Program-made: the position numbers and the translations under genes | NCBI GenBank assembly: GCA_016867055.1 | Contig: VGKN01000004.1 | Coordinates: forward strand, 1 to 19,380 | DNA from: Candidatus Omnitrophota bacterium | Lineage (GTDB): Bacteria; Omnitrophota; Koll11; VGKN01 | Direction of reading: 5' to 3' | DNA: 19,380 nt | Part shown: one piece after another, positions 6,824 to 14,591 of the stretch | How the letters are laid out: each line of letters starts with the position of its first letter | How positions within the stretch are numbered: the stretch's first letter is position 1 | The notes under the pieces: generated by a model | Databases searched by the model: none | The model's input: the letters and a program-made list of their open reading frames with translations, nothing else | What the model was told of the DNA's origin: nothing

Positions 6824-7364
6824 GTTTAAAAATGGAATGACGATCAAGTTGGATAACGAACTTTATACTATTATTGAATTCCAGCATGTAAAACCAGGGA
6901 AAGGAGGAGCGTTCGTAAGGACCAAGCTAAAGAATTTTAAACAAAAGACGGTGATAGAAAGAACCTTTAGAGCAGGAGAAAAAATAGAGGAGGCGTTTAT
7001 AGAAGAAAGAATCCTTCAATTTTTGTATAAATCAGGCACCACCTACCACTTTATGGACCATGAAACCTACGAAGAGATTGTTTTGGATGAAAGAGATTTA
7101 GGAGAATCCATTAAATTTTTAAAAGACAATTTAGAGGTTTCCGGTCGATTCTATGAAGGAAGATTACTTGAGGTAAATGTACCCATATTTGTTATGTTAA
7201 AAGTTGAATATACTGAACCGGGTTTAAAGGGTGACTCAGCAAAGAGTAATTCAAAAAGTGCTGTCCTTGAAACAGGGGCAACAATTCTTGTTCCACTTTT
7301 TATAAAGAGCGGAGATATGATAAAAGTAGATACAAGGACCGGCGAGTATGTTTCGAGATGTTAA
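6807..7364 (+). CDS. efp: Elongation factor P
   Basis: EF-P enters stalled ribosomes next to the P-site tRNA and promotes bond formation at polyproline stretches. The 185-residue length is standard. Three beta-barrel domains are expected: the KOW-like N-terminal domain (1-65), an OB domain (66-127) and a C-terminal OB domain with GATILVPLFIKSGDMIKVDTRTGEYVSR. The loop PGKGGAF puts Lys32 at the tip. Lys-type EF-Ps are modified by EpmA-like or 5-aminopentanol routes in some species, but no modification gene is in the window. The ATG lies inside the preceding peptidase gene, 17 bases before its stop, and the alignment with other EF-Ps (S-T-D-E-F-K-N-G start) supports it. Confidence 0.98.
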   Translation: MISTDEFKNGMTIKLDNELYTIIEFQHVKPGKGGAFVRTKLKNFKQKTVIERTFRAGEKIEEAFIEERILQFLYKSGTTYHFMDHETYEEIVLDERDLGESIKFLKDNLEVSGRFYEGRLLEVNVPIFVMLKVEYTEPGLKGDSAKSNSKSAVLETGATILVPLFIKSGDMIKVDTRTGEYVSRC

Positions 7365-7374
7365 TTTTTGTATC

Positions 7375-7382
7375 AAGGGGGA
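7375..7382 (+). promoter_or_regulatory. Ribosome binding site that fixes the accB start
   Basis: AAGGGGGA ends six bases before ATG 7389. An in-frame TTG at 7368 lies upstream of this site and would add seven residues (MYQGGYK) foreign to the family, so the ATG is preferred. Confidence 0.75.
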
Positions 7383-7388
7383 TATAAG

Positions 7389-7832
7389 ATGAATATAAAA
7401 GAGATTAAAGATATGATAAACCTTATGAATGAAAATAACCTAACCGAACTGGAGTTGGAAAAGGACGGTTTTAAAATAAGATTAAAGAAAGAGAGTAAAA
7501 TTGCTGCCTCAGATAAAGAAATATTGATTGAGCAGTCTGGTCAAGTTCAGGAGACCAAGAAGTATCTTAGAGAAGAAACAGAGATTTCAAAGTTAATTGA
7601 GATAAAGGCGCCTATGGTAGGAACGTTTTATAGTACACCCTCTCCAGAATCACCCCCATATGTTAAGAAAGGGGATATTATTGAGATTGGCCAGGTAATA
7701 TGCATCATAGAAGCTATGAAACTTATGAATGAAATTAAATCAGAATTAAAGGGCAGGATAAAAGATATTCTGGTTGAAAATGGCGATCCTGTTGAGTTTG
7801 GACAAACTTTATTTTTAATTGAGCCAATTTAA
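7389..7832 (+). CDS. accB: Biotin carboxyl carrier protein of acetyl-CoA carboxylase
   Basis: AccB carries the biotin that shuttles CO2 between biotin carboxylase and carboxyltransferase in acetyl-CoA carboxylase, the committed step of fatty acid synthesis. From ATG 7389 the protein has 147 residues. It opens with the typical [17 protein letters not shown] helix, followed by a charged linker. The biotinyl domain (about 70-147) has KAPMVGTFY and the thumb region [12 protein letters not shown]. The biotin-accepting lysine is Lys111 in the EAMKLMNEI motif. The start is chosen by its ribosome site and by the family N-terminus. It sits directly before accC, and their products form a complex. The carboxyltransferase genes accA and accD are not in the window. 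Confidence 0.97.
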   Translation: MNIKEIKDMINLMNENNLTELELEKDGFKIRLKKESKIAASDKEILIEQSGQVQETKKYLREETEISKLIEIKAPMVGTFYSTPSPESPPYVKKGDIIEIGQVICIIEAMKLMNEIKSELKGRIKDILVENGDPVEFGQTLFLIEPI

Positions 7833-7833
7833 G

Positions 7834-9186
7834 ATGTTTTCAAAGATTCTTATAGCAAATCGAGGCGAGATAGCGGTACGCATAATAAGGGCATGCAAAG
7901 AACTTGGCATAAGGACTGTTGCGATATATTCAGAGGTAGATAGGGATTCACTCCATGTGAAGTATGCAGATGAGGCAATATGTATTGGCTCCTCTGCTTC
8001 AAGCAACAGCTATCTTAAAATTTCTAACATAATCAGCGCAGCTGAAATAACAGATGTGGATGCAATCCATCCGGGGTATGGTTTTCTGGCAGAGAATGCC
8101 CATTTCGCTGAGGTATGCGAGGAATGTAATATTAAGTTTATTGGACCCACCTCACAAAATGTAAGGCTTTTAGGTGACAAGATGGCTGCCAAAGAAACAA
8201 TGAGAAAGGCAGGACTTCCTTTAATTCCTGGAAGCCTTAATGTGATAAAGAATAAGGAAGAGACCCTAAAAACAGCCCAGAGGATAAAATACCCTGTTAT
8301 AATAAAGGCTGCAGCCGGTGGAGGCGGTAGAGGAATGAGAATAGCCCATAATGATATAAGTCTTCAGGGGGCTCTTATTGCTGCACAGGCTGAGGCAGAA
8401 GCGGCGTTTGGCAATCCTAATGTTTATATTGAAAAGTGTATTGAAAACCCTCGCCACATAGAATTTCAAATCCTTGCTGATAGGTATGGTCATATAGTAC
8501 ACCTTGGTGAAAGAGATTGTTCTATACAGAGGAAACATCAAAAGCTTGTTGAAGAGTCGCCCTCCTGTGGAATCGACCAGAAATTAAGGAAAAAGATAGG
8601 GGATATGGCGATAAGGGCAGCAAAGGCAGCTAATTATGTTAATGCGGGGACAGTGGAATTTCTTTTGGACAGGAATAATAATTTTTACTTTATGGAGATG
8701 AATACGAGGATACAGGTTGAACATCCCGTTACAGAGATGGTCACTGGAATAGATATGATAAAAGAGCAGATAAGGATAGCGAGTGGTGAAAGGCTAAGCT
8801 TTAATCAAGATAATATAAAAATAACAGGTCATGCAATTGAATGTAGGATTAATGCAGAAGACCCAAGCAATGGTTTTATGCCATCCCCAGGCAAGATAGA
8901 GATGTTGCACCTCCCAGGAGGCCATGGAGTGAGGATTGATACCCATATTTACGCAGGATATATCATCCCTTCTTTTTACGATTCTCTGATAGCTAAACTT
9001 ATAACCTATGGGAATACAAGATATGAAGCCATAAAAACGATGCAAAGGGTGTTGGATGAATTGATTATCGAACCTATCAAAACAACGATATCCTTACATA
9101 AAAGAATAGTAAATGATCCATTATTTCTAAGGGGGCAGATAGGTACCAATTTTATTCAATCCTTTGTTGAGGAAGGAGCCAAATGA
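7834..9186 (+). CDS. accC: Biotin carboxylase of acetyl-CoA carboxylase
   Basis: AccC uses ATP and bicarbonate to carboxylate the biotin on AccB. From ATG 7834, just after the accB stop, the protein has 450 residues and begins [17 protein letters not shown], the canonical start. An in-frame TTG at 7819 would only add five unlike residues. Domains are the N-terminal biotin carboxylase fold (1-115), ATP-grasp with the glycine-rich [11 protein letters not shown] loop near 161-171, [15 protein letters not shown], and [19 protein letters not shown] carrying the metal-binding Glu and catalytic Arg/Glu. The C-terminal domain has [13 protein letters not shown]. No ribosome site of note is seen, so coupling to accB is likely. 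It overlaps the next gene by 4 bases (ATGA). Confidence 0.97.
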   Translation: MFSKILIANRGEIAVRIIRACKELGIRTVAIYSEVDRDSLHVKYADEAICIGSSASSNSYLKISNIISAAEITDVDAIHPGYGFLAENAHFAEVCEECNIKFIGPTSQNVRLLGDKMAAKETMRKAGLPLIPGSLNVIKNKEETLKTAQRIKYPVIIKAAAGGGGRGMRIAHNDISLQGALIAAQAEAEAAFGNPNVYIEKCIENPRHIEFQILADRYGHIVHLGERDCSIQRKHQKLVEESPSCGIDQKLRKKIGDMAIRAAKAANYVNAGTVEFLLDRNNNFYFMEMNTRIQVEHPVTEMVTGIDMIKEQIRIASGERLSFNQDNIKITGHAIECRINAEDPSNGFMPSPGKIEMLHLPGGHGVRIDTHIYAGYIIPSFYDSLIAKLITYGNTRYEAIKTMQRVLDELIIEPIKTTISLHKRIVNDPLFLRGQIGTNFIQSFVEEGAK

Positions 9187-9545
9187 TAGAAAAAGACAAA
9201 AAGACAGATTTGGGTATTATAAAAATCCACAATAATGTAATTGCCCAAATTGCTACGATAGCCTCAAAAGAGGTTGAGGGTGTTATAGATATGGAGAGGG
9301 GTTTTGTTTCAAATTTTTTTGGGTCCATTTTGGGTGGAGCAGTCTTTAATAAAAGCGTTAGGGTTGAGGTGTATGAGAATGATATAAGGGTAAGTATATC
9401 TGTAATAGTGGAATATGGTTCTAATATTCCCCTTATCGCAACCAAGGTCCAAGAAAACGTCAAAACCTCTTTAGAACGGATGGCGGGTTTAAGTCCAATA
9501 GAAATAAACGTTAATGTAAAAGAAGTAAAATCAGTTAAAAAATAA
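9183..9545 (+). CDS. Asp23/Gls24 family envelope stress protein
   Basis: This 120-residue protein belongs to the Asp23/Gls24 (DUF322) family. The core reads [28 protein letters not shown], then a variable loop, and [31 protein letters not shown], ending [11 protein letters not shown]. In Staphylococcus aureus, Asp23 is held at the membrane by AmaP and affects cell-wall stress, though its molecular role is unclear. Here the next gene is a matching AmaP-like membrane protein, which supports a real pair. In Bacillus the equivalent (yqhY) also follows accBC, so the order is old. Translation starts at ATG 9183 within the accC stop (ATGA overlap). The family is secure and the function only partly known. 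Confidence 0.9.
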   Translation: MIEKDKKTDLGIIKIHNNVIAQIATIASKEVEGVIDMERGFVSNFFGSILGGAVFNKSVRVEVYENDIRVSISVIVEYGSNIPLIATKVQENVKTSLERMAGLSPIEINVNVKEVKSVKK

Positions 9546-9563
9546 TTAAGGGAGGAAAAAACT

Positions 9564-10157
9564 ATGTCAATATTTAGTGGCATTGTGTTGGCGTTCTATA
9601 CCTTTGTCTTTATAGTTCTTGGTTCTTTGCTTATTGCCTATGCCTTTCATTTAAAACAGATAATAGATCTAAGTGCTATCTTTGATTATATACGAAGCAT
9701 ACCAAACCTATGGCTTACCTCTGGTGGAGTAGGTTTCCTTATGATTTTTATCAGTCTTTCTGTGACAAGACTTGCACTTATGAAGTTTCAGCGGGAAAGG
9801 ACAATAGCATTTCTAAATCCTGATGGACAGGTTACCATATCACTCTCTGCTATAGAAGATTTTATAAAGCGGGTATCCGCTCATCTAAGTGAAATCAAAG
9901 AACTGCGCTCATATGTAAAAGCCACGAGGAAAGGTATTGATATATCCTGCCGCATCACTCTTTGGGCAGATGTAAATATACCTGATGCTACGGAAAAAAT
10001 ACAGAGTCTTATAAAAACAAAGGTCCAAGAGATGTTAGGACTTGAAGAGCAGATAGTGGTTAAGATTCATGTTACAAAGATAGTTCAAAGAGAACCACAA
10101 AAAGAAAAATCCCAAGCGTCGGGTATTCCTTTTAGGTCATATGATATTATGTCTTAG
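9564..10157 (+). CDS. amaP: AmaP-like membrane anchor for Asp23
   Basis: This 197-residue protein has two N-terminal membrane helices (about 5-27 and 48-69), followed by a cytoplasmic Asp23-like domain. That domain reads QVTISLSAIEDFIKRVSAHLSEIKEL, then DISCRITLWADVNIPDATEKIQ and VKEMLGLEEQ-type sequence, resembling the Asp23 fold. This matches AmaP (alkaline shock response membrane anchor protein, DUF2273-related neighbourhood). In S. aureus AmaP recruits Asp23 to the membrane. The start ATG has AAGGGAGGAAA 8-18 bases upstream, a strong site. The C-terminal 30 residues are low in conservation and basic. The gene symbol rests on the context and architecture rather than close identity. An alternative is a generic Asp23-domain membrane protein. 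Confidence 0.8.
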   Translation: MSIFSGIVLAFYTFVFIVLGSLLIAYAFHLKQIIDLSAIFDYIRSIPNLWLTSGGVGFLMIFISLSVTRLALMKFQRERTIAFLNPDGQVTISLSAIEDFIKRVSAHLSEIKELRSYVKATRKGIDISCRITLWADVNIPDATEKIQSLIKTKVQEMLGLEEQIVVKIHVTKIVQREPQKEKSQASGIPFRSYDIMS

Positions 10158-10180
10158 AAATGGGAAGGGGGTATAAATAG

Positions 10181-11212
10181 ATGATAAAAAAGATTGGGAT
10201 TTTGACCGGAGGCGGTGATTGCCCTGGTTTAAATTCTGTCATAAGGGCGGTAGTGAGAAAATCGTTAGAGTATAATCTTGAGGTAATAGGGATAAAGAAC
10301 GGCTGGAAAGGTCTTATTGAGAATGATACGATGAAATTAGACCTTCAATCTGTTTCGGGAATACTTCCAAAGGGCGGAACAATCTTAGGAACATCGAGAA
10401 CAAATCCCTACAAAAAAGAAGAATATTTGAAAAATTTACTTGAAAATTATAAAAGATTGAATCTTGATGTGCTTATCGCTGTTGGCGGAGAAGATACGCT
10501 TGGAGTTGCAGATAAACTTTCAAAAGAGGGATTGAAAATAGTAGGGATACCAAAGACAATAGATAATGACCTTTCGTGTACTGATTATACATTTGGATTT
10601 GACACAGCAGTAAATACTGCAACCGAAGCCATTGATAGATTACATACAACAGCAGAAAGCCATCATAGAATTATGATTGTTGAAGTAATGGGTAGACATG
10701 CGGGATGGATTGCAGTTGAGGCGGGTATTGCGGGTGGAGCAGATATCGTCCTCATACCAGAGATTCCGATTGATATTGAGGAGGTAGTCAGTCTTATTAA
10801 AAAAAGACATGATAGAGGGAAAACTTTTAGTATAGTGGTTGTCGCAGAAGGTGCCAAGTTTAGCAATAAAGATTTAATAACACAGGAAGAGAAACTCGAT
10901 GAGTTTGGTCATGTGAGGCTTGGTGGTATAGGGGATATGCTTGCCAGTATAATAGAGAAAAAGACAGGCTATGAGACACGGGTGACAGTGCTTGGTCATA
11001 TCCAGAGAGGTGGAACTCCCTCCGCATTTGATAGGGTGCTTGGAACTCGTTTTGGCGTAAGAGCGGTTGAAATGATTATAGCAAATAAATTTGGCCAGAT
11101 GGTTAGCCTGCAGGGCAACAAGATAATAGAAGTTCCCTTAAGTAACGCGGTAAGTAAACTAAAAACAGTGGACCTAGAGCTATATGGTATTGCGAAGGTA
11201 TTTTTTGGTTAA
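10181..11212 (+). CDS. 6-phosphofructokinase, group III type, probably pyrophosphate-dependent
   Basis: PFK phosphorylates fructose 6-phosphate to fructose 1,6-bisphosphate in cytoplasmic glycolysis. This 343-residue protein has GILTGGGDCPGLN (6-18), PKTIDND (124-130) with catalytic Asp128, EVMGRHAGW (168-176) and VLGHIQRGGTPSAFDR, and lacks any long insertion. In E. coli ATP-PFK the 104 and 124 positions are glycines. Here the equivalents are Asp105 (GGEDT, 102-106) and Lys125 (GIPKT), the residues known to mark pyrophosphate use. ATP-using group III relatives keep Gly at the first site. I therefore infer a PPi-dependent, reversible enzyme; activity cannot be proved by eye. ATP-dependent PfkA remains the default database label. 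SD GAAGGGGG lies at 10163-10170. Confidence 0.95.
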   Translation: MIKKIGILTGGGDCPGLNSVIRAVVRKSLEYNLEVIGIKNGWKGLIENDTMKLDLQSVSGILPKGGTILGTSRTNPYKKEEYLKNLLENYKRLNLDVLIAVGGEDTLGVADKLSKEGLKIVGIPKTIDNDLSCTDYTFGFDTAVNTATEAIDRLHTTAESHHRIMIVEVMGRHAGWIAVEAGIAGGADIVLIPEIPIDIEEVVSLIKKRHDRGKTFSIVVVAEGAKFSNKDLITQEEKLDEFGHVRLGGIGDMLASIIEKKTGYETRVTVLGHIQRGGTPSAFDRVLGTRFGVRAVEMIIANKFGQMVSLQGNKIIEVPLSNAVSKLKTVDLELYGIAKVFFG

Positions 11213-11217
11213 ATATT

Positions 11218-11790
11218 ATGAGAGAAAAAATTGCAAATATTATAGAAAATAGTTACAAGATAAAAGAAGAACTTATTAAAAAAAAATTAGCTGAGATTAT
11301 AAGAGCAGCAAAACTCCTGACACGCTGCCTAAAAAGAGGCAACAAAGCTATTCTCTTTGGAAACGGTGGTAGTGCAGCTGATTGCCAGCATATCGCAACC
11401 GAGCTTGTATGTAGATTTTACCACGATAGGAGACCTCTTCCTGCTATATCACTAACAACCAATACCTCATTACTGACCGCTATCAGCAACGATTATGCCT
11501 TTAGCAAATCTTTTTCAAGACAACTTGAAGCAATTGGGCAAAAAGGAGATGTTGCGGTAGGCATATCAACAAGCGGAAATTCTAAAAATGTAATTGAAGC
11601 AATAAAAGTGGCTAAAGCAAAAGGACTTAATACCATTGCCCTTACAGGAAAAGATGGAGGAAGATTAGCTAAGTTGGCACAATTGTCCATAAGGGTTCCC
11701 TCTGACGACACTCCCCGCATTCAAGAGGCCCATATATTGATAGGCCACCTTATTTGCCAGTTAATAGAAGAGTCCATTCTGAGGGAGTAA
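11218..11790 (+). CDS. gmhA: Sedoheptulose 7-phosphate isomerase
   Basis: GmhA converts sedoheptulose 7-phosphate to D-glycero-D-manno-heptose 7-phosphate, the first step to ADP-heptose for lipopolysaccharide core or other surface glycans. The 190-residue length is standard for this SIS-domain family. NGGSAADCQHIATEL (49-63) and STSGNSKNVIEA (118-129) are the phosphate-binding loops. Zinc/active-site residues His58, Glu62, Gln169 and His177 are all present in the positions seen in GmhA. An alternative, DiaA-like or other SIS isomerase, is less likely because the next gene is the heptose adenylyltransferase. It begins 5 bases after pfk. Confidence 0.93.
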   Translation: MREKIANIIENSYKIKEELIKKKLAEIIRAAKLLTRCLKRGNKAILFGNGGSAADCQHIATELVCRFYHDRRPLPAISLTTNTSLLTAISNDYAFSKSFSRQLEAIGQKGDVAVGISTSGNSKNVIEAIKVAKAKGLNTIALTGKDGGRLAKLAQLSIRVPSDDTPRIQEAHILIGHLICQLIEESILRE

Positions 11791-11803
11791 AAGTTACATA
11801 GGT

Positions 11804-12265
11804 ATGATAGTTACTCAAAAAAAACTTAAAAATATTGTAGCAACTTTAAGAAGAGAAAATAAGAAGATTGTTTTTACAAATGGCTGTTTTGATATAATCC
11901 ACCCTGGTCATATCAGGAGCCTTGAGGAGGCAAAGAGGTATGCAGATATATTGATCGTTGGTATAAATAGCGATTCATCCATTAAAAGAATAAAGGATGA
12001 TTCGAGGCCCATATTTAATCAGAATGAAAGGGCAGAGATACTCTCATCCCTCAGGGTAGTAGATTATGTAGTGATATTTTATGAAAATACACCTCGGGAT
12101 CTTATAAAAATGATTAGACCAGATTTTCTTGCAAAAGGCGGAGATTGGAGTATTGACAAGATTGTGGGTGGAGAATTTGTAAATTCATATGGTGGAAAGG
12201 TTATTAGTCTGCCATATTTAAAAGGCTACTCTACCACCGGAATTTTAAATAGGATAAATAAATAG
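11804..12265 (+). CDS. rfaE2: D-glycero-beta-D-manno-heptose 1-phosphate adenylyltransferase
   Basis: This 153-residue nucleotidyltransferase joins AMP from ATP to heptose 1-phosphate, giving ADP-heptose. The TNGCFDIIHPGH motif (25-36) with His33 and His36 is the HxGH nucleotidyl-transfer signature. GINSDSSIKRIKDD (53-66) and the final YSTTGIL (142-148), the equivalent of the ISTT/S motif, fit the C-terminal half of HldE. Only that half is present, as in organisms where the HldE kinase and transferase domains are separate genes (RfaE1/RfaE2). The kinase and the GmhB phosphatase are not recognised in the window. Its stop and the next start share one base (TAGTG). Confidence 0.93.
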   Translation: MIVTQKKLKNIVATLRRENKKIVFTNGCFDIIHPGHIRSLEEAKRYADILIVGINSDSSIKRIKDDSRPIFNQNERAEILSSLRVVDYVVIFYENTPRDLIKMIRPDFLAKGGDWSIDKIVGGEFVNSYGGKVISLPYLKGYSTTGILNRINK

Positions 12266-12708
12266 TGCCTAGTAAGCGCCGGCTCAATTCAACGTGGTTT
12301 TTCAGGATAACCGATGCCAATCTAAACCGTTCAAGAGAGGGACTAAGGGTTTGCGAGGATATCTCAAGGTTTATCCTGGAGGATAAATACCTTTCAAGGG
12401 AATTCAGGACCTTGCGCCATAGATTAACCAAGATAACCAATCTCTTTGGTTTTCCCAGATTACTTAAGAATAGAAATGTTATGAATGATATTGGCAGGAT
12501 TTTTCCGCTTGAAAGATACAAAAGAGATTTAGAAGATATTTTCTTTGCTAATATCCAGAGAATAAAGGAATCTGTAAGGGTTCTCGAAGAACTTTCAAGG
12601 ATATCTGATGTTTCGCTTTCAGGGAAAATCAGATATATTAGATTCAGAGTTTATTATCTTGAGAGACTAGCATATGAGAGAATTCAATCTGTATGCCATC
12701 ATAGATAG
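12265..12708 (+). CDS. thiD2: Stand-alone ThiD2, HMP-phosphate kinase
   Basis: This 147-residue protein is the ThiD2 domain usually fused to the front of ThiE. The block RITDANLNRSREGLRVCEDI (14-33), then LRHRLTKI (49-56) and an arginine-rich helical remainder match the domain, about 130 residues. A published study of ThiD2 showed it phosphorylates hydroxymethylpyrimidine monophosphate to the diphosphate but not free HMP, replacing ThiD. Its place immediately before thiE and thiC fits exactly. The start is a GTG sharing one base with the rfaE2 stop. The last 35 bases overlap thiE in another frame, so the two are separate proteins here though adjacent like the fusion. The family match is by pattern recognition and the reaction is by homology. 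Confidence 0.82.
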   Translation: MPSKRRLNSTWFFRITDANLNRSREGLRVCEDISRFILEDKYLSREFRTLRHRLTKITNLFGFPRLLKNRNVMNDIGRIFPLERYKRDLEDIFFANIQRIKESVRVLEELSRISDVSLSGKIRYIRFRVYYLERLAYERIQSVCHHR

Positions 12709-13312
12709 ATTGAGTTCCAAATCAAAGGATTTAGTAGAGATTGCCGAGGCACTTTGTAAGGGTGGAGCGGATGTTATTCAACTGAGAGAAAAAACACTTT
12801 CAACGAAAGAACTTATTAAGGCGGGTTTAAAGATAAGAAGGATTACAAGAAAATTTGATACGCTTTTAATGGTAAATGACAGAATAGACGTTGCATATGC
12901 CATAGGCGCTGATGGTGTTCATCTGGGGCAGGAGGATTTGCCAATAGAATTTGCTAGAAAAATTTTTGATGGCAGAAAGACAATAGGTATCTCAACCCAC
13001 TCTTTAAGACAAGCACTTTTAGCCCAAAGAAATGGAGCGGATTATATTGGTGTTGGGCCTATATTTGCAACTCCTACAAAACCTGAATATAAACCTGTGG
13101 GCTTAAAATTTATCAGAGAAGTAAGGAATTATATAAAAATCCCATTTGTTGCTATTGGAGGTATAGACGAGGAAAATCTTGAAGAGGTTATAAAAGCAGG
13201 TGCATCTAGGGTTGCAGTAGTAAGGGTTTTAATGAATACGGAGGATATTTGCAATACCACAAGAACCTTTAAAGAAAAATTGATGTTATTGGTTAAAAAG
13301 TATAAAAGATGA
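12674..13312 (+). CDS. thiE: Thiamine phosphate synthase
   Basis: ThiE joins HMP diphosphate and thiazole phosphate to form thiamine monophosphate. The 212-residue TIM barrel starts at MREFNLYAIID, the normal first strand, which supports ATG 12674 even though it overlaps thiD2 by 35 bases. QLREKTLSTKEL (36-47) and NDRIDVAYAIGADGVHLGQEDLP (68-90) form the diphosphate and magnesium site. GISTHS (105-110) and YIGVGPIFATPTKPEYKPVG (124-143) supply phosphate and pyrimidine contacts. AIGGIDEENLEEVIKAGA (160-177) is the C-terminal phosphate-binding loop. No thiazole-branch gene (thiG, thiS, thiH) is in the window. Its stop overlaps thiC by four bases (ATGA). Confidence 0.95.
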   Translation: MREFNLYAIIDRLSSKSKDLVEIAEALCKGGADVIQLREKTLSTKELIKAGLKIRRITRKFDTLLMVNDRIDVAYAIGADGVHLGQEDLPIEFARKIFDGRKTIGISTHSLRQALLAQRNGADYIGVGPIFATPTKPEYKPVGLKFIREVRNYIKIPFVAIGGIDEENLEEVIKAGASRVAVVRVLMNTEDICNTTRTFKEKLMLLVKKYKR

Positions 13313-14586
13313 CACAATTAGAAAGAGCAAGAAAAAAAGAGATTACCAAAGAGATGATTCTGGTTGCTAAGAGCGAGTCCCTTTCGCCAGAATATATTAG
13401 GAACCAGATAGCGCAAGGCAAGGCAGTCATACCTTTTAATAAAAACCATAAGCCAAAAAGAGTATGTGGAATAGGTGAGGGCTTAAGGACAAAGGTTAAT
13501 GCAAATATAGGAACCTCTTTGGGTTCAAAGAGTTTAAAGGCGGAACTAAAAAAATTAAAAATTTGCATAGATTCAGGCGTAGACACAGTAATGGACTTAA
13601 GCACAGGGGGTGACTTAAAAAAGATAAGAAAGGCTATAATATCTAAATCAATTCTTCCTGTTGGCAGTGTTCCAATTTATGAAACTGTGATTAATATTGT
13701 AAAAAAAAGAAAACATATTTCTAAAATAACGGAAGGGGACATTCTCTTGACGTTTGAATCTCAGGTTAAAGACGGCGTAGACTTCGCTACAATCCATTGC
13801 GGATTGACACTAGAGGCGATTACAAGGATGCGTAAGGAGGGTAGGCATATTGATATTGTAAGCAGGGGTGGTGCATTTTTGACGGAGTGGATGCTCCTAA
13901 ATAAAAGAGAAAACCCTTTTTATACTAACTTTGATAAAATTCTAAAACTTGCTCATCAATACGATGTTACGCTTAGTCTGGGAGACGCAATGCGACCTGG
14001 TTCGGTTGCCGACGCAACAGACCGTGCACAGATACATGAGCTTATTACACTTGGAGAGCTAGCAAGGAAGGCTTGGGATTATGGTGTTCAGGTTATGATT
14101 GAAGGACCTGGTCATGTTCCTATAAATCAGATTCCTACAAATATAATTCTTCAAAAAAGACTTTGTCATAGTGCACCTTTTTATGTATTAGGTCCTCTTG
14201 TAACAGATATAGCGCCAGGTTATGACCATATAACCTCTGCTATTGGCGGAGCAATCGCAGCAAGTTATGGAGCAGATTTTCTCTGCTATGTAACTCCATC
14301 CGAGCACTTGAGACTTCCAACATATCAAGATGTGAGAGAGGGAATCTATGCGTCTCGGATTGCGGCTCATTCTGCAGATATAGCTAAGGGTATAAAAGGA
14401 GCTTTAAGGCGGGATATCGCTATGTCTTTGGCAAGGAAGAAGCGAGATTGGAAAGCTCAGAGTCGTCTTTGTATTAACCCTGAAAAATTTAAATTGATTA
14501 GGAAGAATTCTTCCCCAAAAGATGATTTTTGTTCAATGTGTGGCATATATTGTTCCCTAAAGGTAATGGATAAATTATTAAATTAA
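13309..14586 (+). CDS. thiC: Phosphomethylpyrimidine synthase (radical SAM)
   Basis: ThiC rearranges aminoimidazole ribotide into HMP phosphate using a [4Fe-4S] cluster and S-adenosylmethionine. At 425 residues it is the short form, without the N-terminal extension of E. coli ThiC. Conserved segments include MDLSTGGDL, TIHCGLT, SRGGAFLTEWM, DVTLSLGDAMRPGS, EGPGHVPINQIPTN, LGPLVTDIAPGYDHITSAIGGA and YVTPSEHLRLP. The C-terminal cluster ligands are Cys408, Cys411 and Cys415 in FCSMCGIYCSLK, spaced CX2CX3C rather than the CX2CX4C of E. coli. I recall shorter spacing in some archaeal and clostridial ThiCs. ThiD2, ThiE and ThiC together cover the pyrimidine branch and the joining step. Confidence 0.97.
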   Translation: MTQLERARKKEITKEMILVAKSESLSPEYIRNQIAQGKAVIPFNKNHKPKRVCGIGEGLRTKVNANIGTSLGSKSLKAELKKLKICIDSGVDTVMDLSTGGDLKKIRKAIISKSILPVGSVPIYETVINIVKKRKHISKITEGDILLTFESQVKDGVDFATIHCGLTLEAITRMRKEGRHIDIVSRGGAFLTEWMLLNKRENPFYTNFDKILKLAHQYDVTLSLGDAMRPGSVADATDRAQIHELITLGELARKAWDYGVQVMIEGPGHVPINQIPTNIILQKRLCHSAPFYVLGPLVTDIAPGYDHITSAIGGAIAASYGADFLCYVTPSEHLRLPTYQDVREGIYASRIAAHSADIAKGIKGALRRDIAMSLARKKRDWKAQSRLCINPEKFKLIRKNSSPKDDFCSMCGIYCSLKVMDKLLN

Positions 14587-14591
14587 GAAAT

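Noticed and set aside
9152..9583. Minus-strand frame of 143 codons opposite the Asp23 gene
   Set aside because: It is antisense to a clear Asp23 family gene and its translation is Ser/Thr/Ile-rich without motif.
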